This document shows positions 34,256 to 43,638 of a stretch of DNA of 64,000 nucleotides, piece by piece. Every line of letters begins with the position of its first letter. Positions within the stretch are counted from its first letter, which is position 1. The notes beneath the pieces were generated by a model, which was not told where the DNA came from, ran no database searches, and saw nothing but the letters and a program-made list of their open reading frames with translations. Origin of the DNA: Emergencia sp. 1XD21-10 (GTDB taxonomy: Bacteria > Bacillota > Clostridia > Peptostreptococcales > Anaerovoracaceae); the NCBI RefSeq assembly GCF_009936045.1, contig NZ_QWEQ01000007.1, positions 62,001 to 126,000 on the forward strand, in the 5' to 3' direction. A program made the position numbers and the translations under genes.

Positions 34256-35299
34256 CTATCTTCTATTAATGCTAGTCGCATAGATTTTCAGTTTTTCGAT
34301 ATTGTTCAGACTCATGCCTGTACCCATCGCCACTGCTTCAAAGGCATTTTCGGCTATATTCGCCTTCACGCCAGTTCTCTTTTCAATCATTTGATCCAAA
34401 TTGTGAATCATACCGCCGCCTCCGGAAAGAAGCATGCCGTTCGCCGCAATATCTGCCGCAATTTCAGGCGGAGCCTTCTCAATAGTAGCTTTTACACCAT
34501 CGACAATAATATCCACAGATTCCTGCAGCGCCATCATAATATCTCTGTTGCTTACCTCCAGAATCTTTGGAAGACCGGAGATGATATCTCTGCCGCTGGC
34601 ATTAACAGTGGTAATAATCTCATCACCGTTTTCATCAAGATCAAGACATGCTGCTCCCACCTGAATCTTCAGGTACTCAGCCGTCTTTTCACCAATCAGC
34701 AGTGCATGTCTTTTTCTCATGTACTGAATGATTGCGTCGTTAAACTTATCTCCCGCATGGCGAATAGAGGAACTTGCTACTATGCCGCCTAGCGCAATAA
34801 TGGCGATATCCGTCGTACCGCCGCCAATATCAGCAATCATACAAGCAGTAGAACTGTCCACATCAAGACCTGCTCCAATTGCAGCTGCCATCGGTTCTTC
34901 TAAAATATATACTTCGGAAGCGCCCATATTTCTGACAGTCTCTTCTACCGCTCTCTTCTCTACCTCAGTGACACCGCTCGGCACACCGACTACCACACGG
35001 AAATTCTTTACCTTATTGGTTGCCGCAGCCTTTTCAATGAAAGCTTTTAGCATATCTGCAGTTCTGTCAAAATCAGAAATAACGCCGTCTTCAAGGGGTC
35101 TGATAACACTGATGTTAGCTGGCGCCTTGCCAATCATGTCCTTTGCCTGTGAGCCTACCGCAAGGGTAACGCCCCTTCTGTTATCCATCGCAATGACGGA
35201 TGGTTCGTTAAGCACAATTCCCTTGTCCTTGATGTAAATCAAGGTGTTGGCAGTTCCTAAGTCGATTCCCATATCTTTTGCCGAAAATAAGTTAAACAT
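34256..35299 (-). CDS. mreB: Rod shape-determining protein MreB
   Basis: 347 aa bacterial actin. Phosphate loops are GIDLGTANTLIYIKDKGIVL and IADIGGGTTDIAIIALGGIV; VVGVPSGVTEVEKRAVEE, EEPMAAAIGAGLD and LSGGGGMI complete the ATPase. It opens with MFNLFSAKDMGID, a short amphipathic membrane-binding start. It organises side-wall synthesis. First of mreB-mreC-mreD-mrdA-minD; radC lies 28 bases upstream, the usual arrangement. Confidence 0.97.
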   Translation of the reverse strand: MFNLFSAKDMGIDLGTANTLIYIKDKGIVLNEPSVIAMDNRRGVTLAVGSQAKDMIGKAPANISVIRPLEDGVISDFDRTADMLKAFIEKAAATNKVKNFRVVVGVPSGVTEVEKRAVEETVRNMGASEVYILEEPMAAAIGAGLDVDSSTACMIADIGGGTTDIAIIALGGIVASSSIRHAGDKFNDAIIQYMRKRHALLIGEKTAEYLKIQVGAACLDLDENGDEIITTVNASGRDIISGLPKILEVSNRDIMMALQESVDIIVDGVKATIEKAPPEIAADIAANGMLLSGGGGMIHNLDQMIEKRTGVKANIAENAFEAVAMGTGMSLNNIEKLKIYATSINRR

Positions 35300-35327
35300 T
35301 CTGTTACCTCCAAAAATTCTATCACGT

Positions 35328-36008
35328 TTACTCCATCAATCCCATTGCTCCCATACTTGCATACCTGCCATCACCAATAATGACATGATCAAGAACCCGA
35401 ATTCCAAGAAGCTTTCCTGCTTCTGTCAGTCGCTTCGTAGTTTCAATATCTTCGCCGCTGGGTGTCGGATCCCCGCTGGGATGATTGTGGATAAAGATTA
35501 CAGCAGCAGCGCTCTTTCTAATTGCCAGCTGGAAAACTTCTCTCGGGTGGATGATGGTGCTTGACAATTCACCCACAGACACGGAATCAACAGCAATGAT
35601 TTCGCTTTTTGTGTTGACCAGTACAGATTTGAAATGTTCCTTTTTCCGATATCTAAGTTCTTCCATAAAAAGCTTAGCAACATCCTCAGAACCTGTAATA
35701 GTACTGCGCTCTTTTGGCATACTTGCCGCAATACGCTTACCAAGTTCTATGGCTCCCAAGATACTGCACGCTTTGGAAGGTCCGATACCATCAATCTGCA
35801 GAAGATCTTCCAGCGTACATCCACCTAAATCACAGATGCCGCCGGGAAATGCTGAAAGCACATCTTCTCCCAGACCAATTGCTGACTTGTTTTTGGTGCC
35901 TGTATGAAGAATCAGCGCAATCAGCTCCGCACTGGACAGCTTGTCTATGCCGATACTGCAGGCTTTTTCTACAGGTCTTTCATTCTCGGGCAATAATTTT
36001 ATTTGCAT
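35328..36008 (-). CDS. radC: RadC family JAMM-domain protein
   Basis: 226 aa. A helix-hairpin-helix (LLQIDGIGPSKACSILGAIE) precedes the JAB/MPN domain, whose metal motif E-x-n-H-x-H-x10-D reads FIHNHPSGDPTPSGED. Named for DNA repair, but its actual role is unsettled and it is not required for repair in several species. It stands in its common place just upstream of mreB and probably shares the transcript. Confidence 0.94.
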   Translation of the reverse strand: MQIKLLPENERPVEKACSIGIDKLSSAELIALILHTGTKNKSAIGLGEDVLSAFPGGICDLGGCTLEDLLQIDGIGPSKACSILGAIELGKRIAASMPKERSTITGSEDVAKLFMEELRYRKKEHFKSVLVNTKSEIIAVDSVSVGELSSTIIHPREVFQLAIRKSAAAVIFIHNHPSGDPTPSGEDIETTKRLTEAGKLLGIRVLDHVIIGDGRYASMGAMGLME

Positions 36009-36189
36009 ATCATATCCTCTCTATGCTGATAAAATCTGCCGTAACAATTTCCATTCCATTTTAAATTAATCGCAAAATATCATTATGAATTATATCATTA
36101 TTTGTCAGTCCTTACAAGCAAAAGCCCTTATATTTTTGTGAAAGGCGGGCAAAATATTTACTGAGATAACGTGATGAGGAGGTTTTATT

Positions 36190-36354
36190 ATGAGTCATTG
36201 TTGTAATCAGAAAATCAACTGCACTGTAACGCAGTGCAAGCACATCGCAGGTGATGGCACCCACTGCTCTCTGGAAGCAATCACCGTCGGCACTCACGAG
36301 GCAAATCCGACCCAGTGCCAGTGCACAGACTGCATGTCCTTCCAGGTAAAATAA
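36190..36354 (+). CDS. DUF1540 cysteine-rich protein
   Basis: A 54-residue protein starting at the ATG at 36190, preceded by GAGGAGG. It has eight cysteines in the DUF1540 pattern: C-x5-C-x-x-x-x-C-K-H ... C-S-L-E-A-I-T-V-G, then C-x-C-x-x-C near the end. Probably a small metal-binding protein; many sporulators carry them, and expression during sporulation is common, but function is unknown. It precedes sigK by 99 bases on the same strand. Confidence 0.85.
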   Translation: MSHCCNQKINCTVTQCKHIAGDGTHCSLEAITVGTHEANPTQCQCTDCMSFQVK

Positions 36355-36420
36355 GCGCGGCGTCTAAATTTAGAACCATGCCTATTTCAAGGTAGTCATG
36401 CACTTTGCCCTCTCTTTTCG

Positions 36421-36428
36421 CATATAGT
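36421..36428 (+). promoter_or_regulatory. Possible mother-cell (SigE/SigK) -10 element before sigK
   Basis: CATATAGT resembles the SigE/SigK -10 family (CATA---T) and lies 26 bases before the sigma-factor ATG. A convincing -35 at the right distance was not found. Confidence 0.25.
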
Positions 36429-36453
36429 TTTATTCGAAGAGGGGGTTACATAT

Positions 36454-37080
36454 ATGAGCAGTTCCTTTCCACTGCCACTTTCAGAAAATGAAGAGAAAAT
36501 GTACGTTGAAATGATGGAAGCTGGCGACCCCTTGGCGAAAGACGTTTTAATCGAAAGAAATCTTCGTCTGGTCGCCCATATTGCCAGAAAATATACAGGC
36601 GCCAATACCCCTTTAGAAGATTTAATTTCCATTGGATCTATTGGGCTGATAAAAGCAATCAATACCTACACCAGCAAAAAGGCCGCAAGACTTGCCACCT
36701 ATGCGGCAAGATGTATCGAAAATGAAATTCTGATGAACATCCGGGCATCAAAGAAAAACAAACAGGAAGTCTCCATCAGTCTTCCCATCGGCACGGATAA
36801 AGACGGAAACGAAATCAGTCTCAATGACATCTTAGGCACAGATCCCGATGAAATTGTTGACAATCTAAATCTGAAATTTCAAATCAAAGAACTTTACGAA
36901 ATCATAGAAAAAGTGCTGACACCCAGAGAAAAGGAAATCATCTGTCTTCGCTACGGACTTTCGGGAAGAGAGGCAAAAACTCAGAGGGAAATCGCATCTT
37001 CTATGAATATCAGCCGTTCCTATGTTTCCAGAATCGAAAAGCGTGCGCTGGAAAAGCTGCGAGACGGATTTCATCAGTAG
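36454..37080 (+). CDS. sigK: Mother-cell sporulation sigma factor, SigK type
   Basis: 208 aa. Region 2 (LIERNLRLVAHIARKYTGAN, EDLISIGSIGLIKAINTYTS, LATYAARCIENEILMNIRAS) and the linker S-L-P-I-G-T-D-K-D-G-N-E-I-S match SigK rather than SigE; region 4 ends TQREIASSMNISRSYVSRIE. The gene is intact, with no skin-like insertion. The N-terminal pro-segment is very short (about 12 residues before L-S-E-N-E-E), so activation by SpoIVFB-type cleavage is uncertain. Its stop overlaps the end of the converging PBP gene by 7 bases. Confidence 0.88.
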   Translation: MSSSFPLPLSENEEKMYVEMMEAGDPLAKDVLIERNLRLVAHIARKYTGANTPLEDLISIGSIGLIKAINTYTSKKAARLATYAARCIENEILMNIRASKKNKQEVSISLPIGTDKDGNEISLNDILGTDPDEIVDNLNLKFQIKELYEIIEKVLTPREKEIICLRYGLSGREAKTQREIASSMNISRSYVSRIEKRALEKLRDGFHQ

Positions 37081-38660
37081 AGAAAATTTACAATCTCTTC
37101 AAAGACAGGAAGTGCTGAACGGCTTCCTGTCTTTCCATTTTCAGCAATTATAGTCACTGTATATTCAGGGTTCTCCGCAGGAAAATATCCTGTAAACCAG
37201 CCATGCACTGTATAACTTTCATCTGACCCCGCCTCGGCAGAACCGGTTTTTCCTGCAGATTTCCTATGCAGACTTGCACTGGAAGCCGTTCCCTTTTCAC
37301 AGACCGCCTCCATCATGTGGGCAATCTCCTTGGCAGTCACTTCAGTCATTACTCTAGTTCCCTCCGGTGACTGGCCTTCTATACTCATAACAAGAGTTGC
37401 CTGATAATCCACTCCGCCAGAGGCGATAATATTGGTCATTTTTGCGATTTGCACCGGTGTAACCAAGAGACTTCCCTGACCAATGGCAAAATTTGATAGC
37501 CCTCTATCCCTTCTCTCGCTTTCCTCCGGAAAAGTTCCAGACTCTTCATCAGGAAAGCCGGAAATGACAGTCTTTCCAAGACCCATCCGCTGTGCCATCT
37601 CAACAATGGTCTCGGATCCAGTCTTTTCTGCTAAATGGGCAAAAAAGCCGTTGCAGGACAGCGCAAAAGCTTCTTCAAAATCCACTTCCCCATGTCCGCT
37701 CGGATGATCATCGCAAATCAGTGTTACACCGTTAACTTCTGTCTTTCCAGTACAATTATATGTTTCCGTCAAATCAGCTGCACCGCTTTCAAGAGCAGCG
37801 GCAGCCACTACAATTTTAAACACTGAACCTGGCGGATATACTCCCTGCACCGCTTTGTTGACAAGCTCTCCCTGTCCGGAGTTAAGGTAATTCTCCACCT
37901 GATTGGGATTAAACCCCGGCGTACTGGCCATTGCCAAAATCTGTCCTGATCCCGGTTTCATCACCACTACCGCACCAGAAATTTCTTTTTCTTTCAAAAT
38001 TTCTTCAATTTTCTTTTGCAGACTGCTGTCAACAGTTGTTACCACTGCTGCCGGATCAATCACAGTGCAGTCCTGGCTCTGACTTACTCCAATTCCAGGA
38101 ACCGGTGCCCCTATGCCATTGCCTACCATCAGAAGCTTTGCAGAAGAAGCAGAGAGACGATATTGGAACATTTTTTCAAGACCAGCTGCACCGGTTCTAT
38201 CCTCCCCACTGAGATAGCCGATTAAGTGAGCAGCAGTCTGCGTATCTTCGTACCTGCTTCCAAGGCAGAATCCATAAGCGCCATAGCGGGTAAGCAGCGT
38301 TTCATTCACCTCTTCATCGTACACGGCAGTCTTATATACCGTATAACCCTCCCCTTTGGAGCCTGCCACTTCTGCCTGCACCTTCCTCATCAAAAGAGTA
38401 AATCCCGCGTCGCACCTTTCTTCCGCCACGAGATAATAATAACTGCATCCGCTGTCTGTAAGGGGAAGCATATTCCTGTCATAAATGGTGCCGCGATTAT
38501 TGACAGACTGCACCTTTATAATCTGCTGCCCCAAAGCGCCTGCCGCCAGTTCCTGCCCGCACAAAATCTGAATATAATACAGCCTGCCAATCAGCGCTAG
38601 AAATAAAGCCAATCCTACAATCCCAATGATTCTAATCCGCTTTCCATACCGCTTCACCAT
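37074..38660 (-). CDS. Class B penicillin-binding protein (FtsI/SpoVD-like)
   Basis: 528 aa. One N-terminal helix (IRIIGIVGLALFLALIGRLY), then NNRGTIYDRNMLPLTDSG and the transpeptidase: S-x-x-K as PPGSVFKIVVAA, S-x-N as LSCNGFFAHL, K-T-G as SAGKTGSAEAG. There is no PASTA domain, unlike many SpoVD or PBP1. The start at 38660 (MVKRYGKRIRI) follows GGGAGG; an upstream open frame lacks such a site. Next to sigK, a role in spore or septal peptidoglycan is plausible but unproven. Confidence 0.87.
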   Translation of the reverse strand: MVKRYGKRIRIIGIVGLALFLALIGRLYYIQILCGQELAAGALGQQIIKVQSVNNRGTIYDRNMLPLTDSGCSYYYLVAEERCDAGFTLLMRKVQAEVAGSKGEGYTVYKTAVYDEEVNETLLTRYGAYGFCLGSRYEDTQTAAHLIGYLSGEDRTGAAGLEKMFQYRLSASSAKLLMVGNGIGAPVPGIGVSQSQDCTVIDPAAVVTTVDSSLQKKIEEILKEKEISGAVVVMKPGSGQILAMASTPGFNPNQVENYLNSGQGELVNKAVQGVYPPGSVFKIVVAAAALESGAADLTETYNCTGKTEVNGVTLICDDHPSGHGEVDFEEAFALSCNGFFAHLAEKTGSETIVEMAQRMGLGKTVISGFPDEESGTFPEESERRDRGLSNFAIGQGSLLVTPVQIAKMTNIIASGGVDYQATLVMSIEGQSPEGTRVMTEVTAKEIAHMMEAVCEKGTASSASLHRKSAGKTGSAEAGSDESYTVHGWFTGYFPAENPEYTVTIIAENGKTGSRSALPVFEEIVNFLY

Positions 38661-38734
38661 GTCGCTTCCTCCCATAAAAAAGACTTTGCAGATAGTTTTT
38701 CCGCAAAGTCTCTCGTTATACATTTTCAAGTGTT

Positions 38735-39976
38735 TTAAATGCGATGCATGAACAGACCGCTCCCAAGCTTCGGCTCAAACCAAGTGGATTTCGGAGGCAT
38801 AATTTGACCACAATCAGCAATATGCATCAGCTCTGCCATAGTCACCGGATATACAGCAAATGCCAGTTTCATATCACTGTCCGCACGGCGTTTCAGTTCC
38901 TCAAGTCCTCTGATTCCTCCGATAAAGTCAATTCGCTTGTCTGTACGCGGATCAGAAATTCCAAGGATTGGTCCAAGGAGATGATTCTGCAAAATAGAAA
39001 CATCCAGCGCACCAATTACATCGTCCGGCACCAGCTCATCTTTCGCCCGCAGTTCATACCACGTGCCACTCAAATACATAGAAAACTCGTGAATATGCTG
39101 CGGTCTATAGCTCTCCGCACCCTTTTCTATAATCACAAAACCTGCTTCTTCAATTTTCTGAAGAAGTTCTTTCTCTGTATAACCGTTTAAGTCTTTTACG
39201 ACTCTATTATAGTCAAAGATTTTCAGCTGACTGTCCGGAAAAATCACCGCCATGAAGTAATTGAATTCCTCTTCACCAGTATAATTAGGACAATCCTGCC
39301 GCCGCTTCATTCCAACCTTGTAAGCAGATGCACTTCTATGGTGTCCGTCAGCGATGTAAAGGGCAGGTACCTCTTCAAAGGCTTCGCAAAGTTTTGCTAT
39401 CACAACTTCTTCCTCAACAACCCAAAGTGCATGTCCAATACCTTCTGCCGTTGTCAAATCGTACACCGGTTCATGGCTTTTCGTATAACCATCGATTACA
39501 GCATCAATGTCGCTGCTGTCCCTATAAGTCAAAAATATCGGTTCCGTATTGGCGCTGCAGACATCAAAGTGATTAATTCTGTCCTGCTCTTTCTCAACTC
39601 TGGTCAGTTCATGCTTCTTGATATCGTTATTTGCATAGGCGTCAATACTGCAGCATCCTACGATTCCGGTCTGAAATCTGCCATCCATCTGTTGTCTGTA
39701 GATATAAAGGGCAGGCTTTTCTTCCTCTAGCAGCACTCCGCTCTTTAGAAATGCCTGGATATTATCTCTGCCTTTTTCGTAAACACTTCTGCTATAGGGA
39801 TCAATTTCCCCGGGCAAATCAATTTCGGCTCTGCTGATATGAAGAAAACTATCCGGATTTCCCTTTGCCATTTCTGCCGCTTCTTCTCTGTTCATTACAT
39901 CATAAGGAAGTGCAATGACGCGTTCTGCTTTTTCTTTTGCAGGTCTGACAGCCCGAAAAGGTCTGACAATCGACAT
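38735..39976 (-). CDS. DUF1015 family protein
   Basis: 413 aa. The conserved core of this family is visible: V-R-P-F-R-A-V-R-P near the start, P-Y-D-V-M-N-R-E-E-A, QQMDGRFQTGIVGCCSIDAY, KKHELTRVEKEQDRINHFD-like sequence and LYIADGHHRSASAYK with a His-His-Arg motif. An archaeal member (SerK) phosphorylates free serine with ADP, and SerK-like activity has been proposed for bacterial members; not testable here. Its start codon overlaps the cmk stop (39976), so the two are coupled. Confidence 0.8.
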   Translation of the reverse strand: MSIVRPFRAVRPAKEKAERVIALPYDVMNREEAAEMAKGNPDSFLHISRAEIDLPGEIDPYSRSVYEKGRDNIQAFLKSGVLLEEEKPALYIYRQQMDGRFQTGIVGCCSIDAYANNDIKKHELTRVEKEQDRINHFDVCSANTEPIFLTYRDSSDIDAVIDGYTKSHEPVYDLTTAEGIGHALWVVEEEVVIAKLCEAFEEVPALYIADGHHRSASAYKVGMKRRQDCPNYTGEEEFNYFMAVIFPDSQLKIFDYNRVVKDLNGYTEKELLQKIEEAGFVIIEKGAESYRPQHIHEFSMYLSGTWYELRAKDELVPDDVIGALDVSILQNHLLGPILGISDPRTDKRIDFIGGIRGLEELKRRADSDMKLAFAVYPVTMAELMHIADCGQIMPPKSTWFEPKLGSGLFMHRI

Positions 39977-40629
39977 TATTTGTTCATCTCCTTGCTGATA
40001 AAATCTATTACTTCTTCAATTTTCATCTCTGTGGTGTCCAGTTCCAATGCGTCATCCGCTTTTCTAAGAGGATTTATTTCTCTGGTAGAATCATTATGGT
40101 CTCTCTGCTTGATATCTGCAAGAACTTTCTCATAAGTCACCTCTTCGCCCTTTGCAATCAGCTCCTTAAATCGTCTGTTTGCACGCTCTTCTGCTGTCGC
40201 CGTAATATAAAACTTATACTCCGCATCTGGAAATACCACTGTACCGATATCTCTGCCATCCATAATAACGCTTTTTTTCTCACCCATCTTCTGCTGCTGT
40301 TCTGTAAGCTTAGCTCTGACAATGCCAAGGGCAGAGCAATCAGAAGCCTGCTTGGAAATTTCCTCTGTTCTAATTCTGTCGTTGATATTTTCCCCATCCA
40401 AATAGATGTTTCCACTGGAGAAGTCAATTTCGGTTTCTTTTAACATTTCGGTAATCGCAGGAATATCATCCATAGCGATACCCTTTTGCAGCATTTTATA
40501 TCCCACAGCTCTGTACATTGCGCCTGTGTCAATATAGTCTATGCAAAGTTTCTTTGCAATGGCTTTGGCGATGGTGCTCTTTCCTGCACCGCTAGGTCCA
40601 TCCACCGCAATTCTAATGATTTCTTTCAT
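39976..40629 (-). CDS. cmk: Cytidylate kinase
   Basis: 217 aa. Phosphorylates CMP and dCMP. The P-loop is VDGPSGAGKSTIAKAIA; IDYIDTGAMYRAVGYKM, IMDGRDIGTVVFPDAEYKFY and INPLRKADDALELDTT complete the CMP site. The start at 40629 follows AGGAGAAATAC, 17 bases after the nrdR stop; the open frame upstream overlaps nrdR without a site. Middle gene of nrdR-cmk-DUF1015. Confidence 0.95.
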   Translation of the reverse strand: MKEIIRIAVDGPSGAGKSTIAKAIAKKLCIDYIDTGAMYRAVGYKMLQKGIAMDDIPAITEMLKETEIDFSSGNIYLDGENINDRIRTEEISKQASDCSALGIVRAKLTEQQQKMGEKKSVIMDGRDIGTVVFPDAEYKFYITATAEERANRRFKELIAKGEEVTYEKVLADIKQRDHNDSTREINPLRKADDALELDTTEMKIEEVIDFISKEMNK

Positions 40630-40645
40630 GTATTTCTCCTGTTTT

Positions 40646-41101
40646 TTACTTGTTTCCAATGAGTTTCTCAATTTCTTTGATGAATGTATTCACATCGGTG
40701 AACTGACGGTATACTGACGCAAATCTGACATAAGCAACCTCGTCCAGTTTTTTCAGCTGCTCCATAATCAGTTCTCCGATAAAAGTGCTTTCGACTTCCT
40801 TCTCCATCAAATTGTTCAGCCCCCGCTCAATTTCGTTGACGATTCGTTCAATATCCGCCATAGAAACCGGGCGTTTCTCGCATGCCTTAACAATGCCGTT
40901 CATCACTTTATTGCGATCAAAAGACTCCCTGCGTCCGTCCTTTTTAATGATCATGATGATAGATTCTTCTACTTTTTCGTAAGTTGTAAAGCGCTTGCCG
41001 CACTTTTCGCAGCCTCTTCTCCGTCTAATTGCATGTCCTTCCTCTGTCGGTCTGGAATCGATTACCTTCGTATCCGGATTCTCACAGTATGGGCATTTCA
41101 T
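40646..41101 (-). CDS. nrdR: Transcriptional repressor NrdR
   Basis: 151 aa. A zinc ribbon (MKCPYC ... CEKCGKRFTTYE) is followed by the ATP-cone domain (I-I-K-K-D-G-R-R-E-S-F-D-R-N-K). It represses ribonucleotide reductase genes according to dATP/ATP. No ribonucleotide reductase is in the window. First gene of nrdR-cmk-DUF1015. Confidence 0.96.
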   Translation of the reverse strand: MKCPYCENPDTKVIDSRPTEEGHAIRRRRGCEKCGKRFTTYEKVEESIIMIIKKDGRRESFDRNKVMNGIVKACEKRPVSMADIERIVNEIERGLNNLMEKEVESTFIGELIMEQLKKLDEVAYVRFASVYRQFTDVNTFIKEIEKLIGNK

Positions 41102-41279
41102 CTGGCATTCCTCCTTGATCTTTCTCTGGAAACAGTTTACTTTTCCATTTTACTACATATTGTAGTTTTTGCAAAGAAAATTCTTCAGAAGACTGCACCT
41201 ATATTTAGTAATTTTCCATTTTAGAAAACATCCGCCGGTGACTATCACCCTGCACAGCTTTCCCTTAGTTTTGTCCAAC

Positions 41280-41522
41280 TCAATACCCCTCTAAATCTAC
41301 CAGCACTACATCGTCTCCAATCGTTCTAATCCTGTCCCATTTTATGACAAAATCATCCTCCCTGTTTCCAAAAAATCGAAATAACCCCCGCTCTGCCGGT
41401 ATAATCACACCATCAATCGTTCCCTTCTCCAGATTTACTTCTATATCATAGATAAAGCCAAGGCTCCTGCCGTCCCGCATATTGATGACTTCCTTATTCT
41501 TCAGTTTGTCCGTACTTAACAT
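41280..41522 (-). CDS. YlmC/YmxH family sporulation protein (PRC-barrel)
   Basis: 80 aa, a single PRC-barrel domain: KLKNKEVINMRDGRSLGFIY, D-I-E-V-N-L-E-K-G, then I-P-A-E and FVIKWDRIRTIGDDVVLVDL. Family members are conserved in sporulating Firmicutes and are needed for or expressed during sporulation in some; molecular role unknown. Monocistronic by position. Confidence 0.88.
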   Translation of the reverse strand: MLSTDKLKNKEVINMRDGRSLGFIYDIEVNLEKGTIDGVIIPAERGLFRFFGNREDDFVIKWDRIRTIGDDVVLVDLEGY

Positions 41523-41587
41523 ATTTTTCCCCCTTTGATCTGACCATAGTCGTATAATTCACTATATGCAAAAGTTTTCCGAATATG

Positions 41588-41622
41588 CAAAACGATCCCC
41601 TTCAGGGACCGCTTTGTTTTGC
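41588..41622. terminator. Stem-loop between ylmC-like gene and membrane protein gene
   Basis: GCAAAACGATCCC ... GGGACCGCTTTGTTTTGC forms a long stem with one small bulge and a TTCA-type loop. It lies 37 bases downstream of the minus-strand membrane protein gene and is bracketed by A/T runs. Confidence 0.6.
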
Positions 41623-41659
41623 CTTTTAACCTTTTTATTTTAGTCAATATTATATATGG

Positions 41660-42097
41660 TTAATCATTGCCAATTATTCCAAGCATATAGCATTGGCAAA
41701 AATTAAATTGAATCATTGCTGCAATGGATAAATATAATTTGAAGGACTCTTTCATAAACGCCATGAAAACAATTGTAATAGCGCAGCATATCACATTTGC
41801 AATAATCATTTTCACTTTCTTTTTCATTACAATTTCTTTTATGCTTTTAAAAACAATGAAGTAAACTGCAATAATCACAAAGACATTAATTCTACTAATT
41901 CCTTCGATTAAGGTTCTCAGCCCCGTGATATTCCTTTGATTCTGATACTGCTGTAGCAGTTCACCCCATTCATTTATCGAAAAACCTTTCGACAAAAAAG
42001 ACGGTCCACTAACAATGTCATGGTGAAAAGTCAATACATATATCAGCATAGCTACTATAAACATAGTCCAGATGTAATACACTTTTTTGTAACTCAC
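41660..42097 (-). CDS. Hypothetical membrane protein
   Basis: 145 aa, not recognised. Four hydrophobic helices are visible: residues ~9-24, ~70-84 (INVFVIIAVYFIVF), ~97-115 (MIIANVICCAITIVFMAFM) and ~120-140. A basic K-K-K-V-K loop divides helices 2 and 3, and the segment after helix 1 is soluble with many Gln/Asn. Base composition is lower in G+C than the neighbours, which may mean recent acquisition. It has no obvious operon partner. Confidence 0.5.
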   Translation of the reverse strand: MSYKKVYYIWTMFIVAMLIYVLTFHHDIVSGPSFLSKGFSINEWGELLQQYQNQRNITGLRTLIEGISRINVFVIIAVYFIVFKSIKEIVMKKKVKMIIANVICCAITIVFMAFMKESFKLYLSIAAMIQFNFCQCYMLGIIGND

Positions 42098-42347
42098 AAG
42101 ACTTTACCCCTTTCGATTCTATTTTCCCTTAATCATTAAACGGATTATGTTTCGGAAACGCTTCTGCTTTAAAACCCGATTTATAAGCATATGGTCCTGC
42201 TGTAGGATTGTTAACTTTTCTGACTTTTCTATATGATAGCATATTTGCTCAAATTCGTCAATTTATGATTTGTTTTTATAATATATAATATTAAAATCAT
42301 TTTATTTATAAATTTTTAGCAAAATACATTTTACATATAGAAAAAAG

Positions 42348-42390
42348 AACCACCTCATGAACGGCTATTTTCCATTCATACAGGCGGTTC
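42348..42390 (-). terminator. Terminator of the foldase lipoprotein gene
   Basis: GAACCACCTCATGAACGG and CCATTCATACAGGCGGTTC pair with a few mismatches; a long A-run (42341-42347) gives the T-run on the minus strand. The rest of the gap 42098-42347 is very AT-rich, with no gene seen. Confidence 0.7.
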
Positions 42391-42416
42391 CCTCAAAATT
42401 CACAAATAATATTCAG

Positions 42417-43505
42417 TTATTTCTTGCTGACCTCTTTGCCATACTCGATGACTTTATCCATGACTTTATTTAAAAGGAGGGAAGTACGGACGTTGTTTTC
42501 TTCGCCCCACTCCTCTATGGTCATGTTATATGCACTCTTAAATGCATCTTCGTCCATATTAGCAGATTTCAGCAGGCTCTGCAGATACTCCGCATACTCA
42601 TCGTCGCTGACTTCCAGTCCCTCAGTCTTAGCAATGCTGTAAAGCACCATCTCTTCTTTGACGATAGATTCCGCATAAGTCTCAATAGTCTTGTTTAAAT
42701 CTTTCTCTTCATAACCGATGGTTTCTAAATAATCTTCCCATTCCATGTTATAGTCGCTTGCGACTTTCTTGAGATTTTCCTTTTCTTTCTCAATCCTCTC
42801 AGCCTTTTCATCAGGGTACTGTTTTACTTCGGAAGCTTCCACAATCTGCTGCCACAGACCACTTTTCATCTGGTTCTCAGCTTCTGTAGTCTTAGTCTCA
42901 GTCAAGTCAGCCTTTACTCCCTTTTCGAATTCGTCCAGGGATTTATAATCGCTGTAGTACTCCTTGACAAAGTCCATGTTGTATTCAGGTACGTTCTCAA
43001 CCTTCTTGCTGTTAATCTTTACTTCAAAGGTTGCTTCTTTGCCTGCTATATCCGGATTGTTCTCATAAGGATCTGGAAAAGTGATATCGAAAGTTACGGT
43101 ATCGCCAACTTTCTTGTCAATGAGTTCGCTTTCAAAGCCCGGAATCATATTTCCGGAACCAATAGTCAAGCTCTGACCCTCAGCGCTGCCGCCGTCAAAT
43201 GCCTTGCCATCCATGGTGCCCTTAAAGTCGATATTAACAGTATCTCCGTCCTTTACAGTACCCTCAGTTACGTCTTCAGAAGTCTTATGGGCTTCCAGTC
43301 TCTTCTGAATTTCCTCTTCTACTTCCTTGTCGGATACAGAAACAGAAACCTTCTCATATTCCAGTCCTTTATATTCTCCTACAGTCACGTATTCAGACAG
43401 ATCGTAATCGCTGTAAGGTTCACTTTCACCGCAGGAAGTCATCGCAAAAACTGACGCCAGGCAAAGCACTGCAATCAGACTGCTTGATAATAGTTTTTTC
43501 TTCAT
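42417..43505 (-). CDS. Exported trigger-factor-like FKBP peptidyl-prolyl isomerase (lipoprotein)
   Basis: 362 aa. A lipoprotein signal (basic start, hydrophobic core, FAMTSCGES, Cys at residue ~25) is followed by a trigger-factor-type layout. The FKBP domain has KDGDTVNIDFKGTMDGKAFD, GSGNMIPGFESELIDKKVGD and FPDPYENNPDIAGKEATFEV. A Glu/Lys-rich all-helical C-terminal domain resembles the trigger-factor arms. There is no ribosome-binding motif, so it should act as a foldase outside the membrane, in the place PrsA fills elsewhere. Monocistronic. Confidence 0.88.
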   Translation of the reverse strand: MKKKLLSSSLIAVLCLASVFAMTSCGESEPYSDYDLSEYVTVGEYKGLEYEKVSVSVSDKEVEEEIQKRLEAHKTSEDVTEGTVKDGDTVNIDFKGTMDGKAFDGGSAEGQSLTIGSGNMIPGFESELIDKKVGDTVTFDITFPDPYENNPDIAGKEATFEVKINSKKVENVPEYNMDFVKEYYSDYKSLDEFEKGVKADLTETKTTEAENQMKSGLWQQIVEASEVKQYPDEKAERIEKEKENLKKVASDYNMEWEDYLETIGYEEKDLNKTIETYAESIVKEEMVLYSIAKTEGLEVSDDEYAEYLQSLLKSANMDEDAFKSAYNMTIEEWGEENNVRTSLLLNKVMDKVIEYGKEVSKK

Positions 43506-43638
43506 GTCATTCCATCCTCTAATCTATAATACTTTGTCCGTTACCAGACTATACACATTCTAACACGGCTATCAGCAGTTTTCAAATGTTATCACGAGAA
43601 TTCACATAAAATACACAATTTTTCACATGGTCAAAAGA

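Noticed and set aside
36112-36297. Minus-strand reading frame over the DUF1540 gene
   Set aside because: It is antisense to a small gene with a clear ribosome-binding site and eight patterned cysteines.
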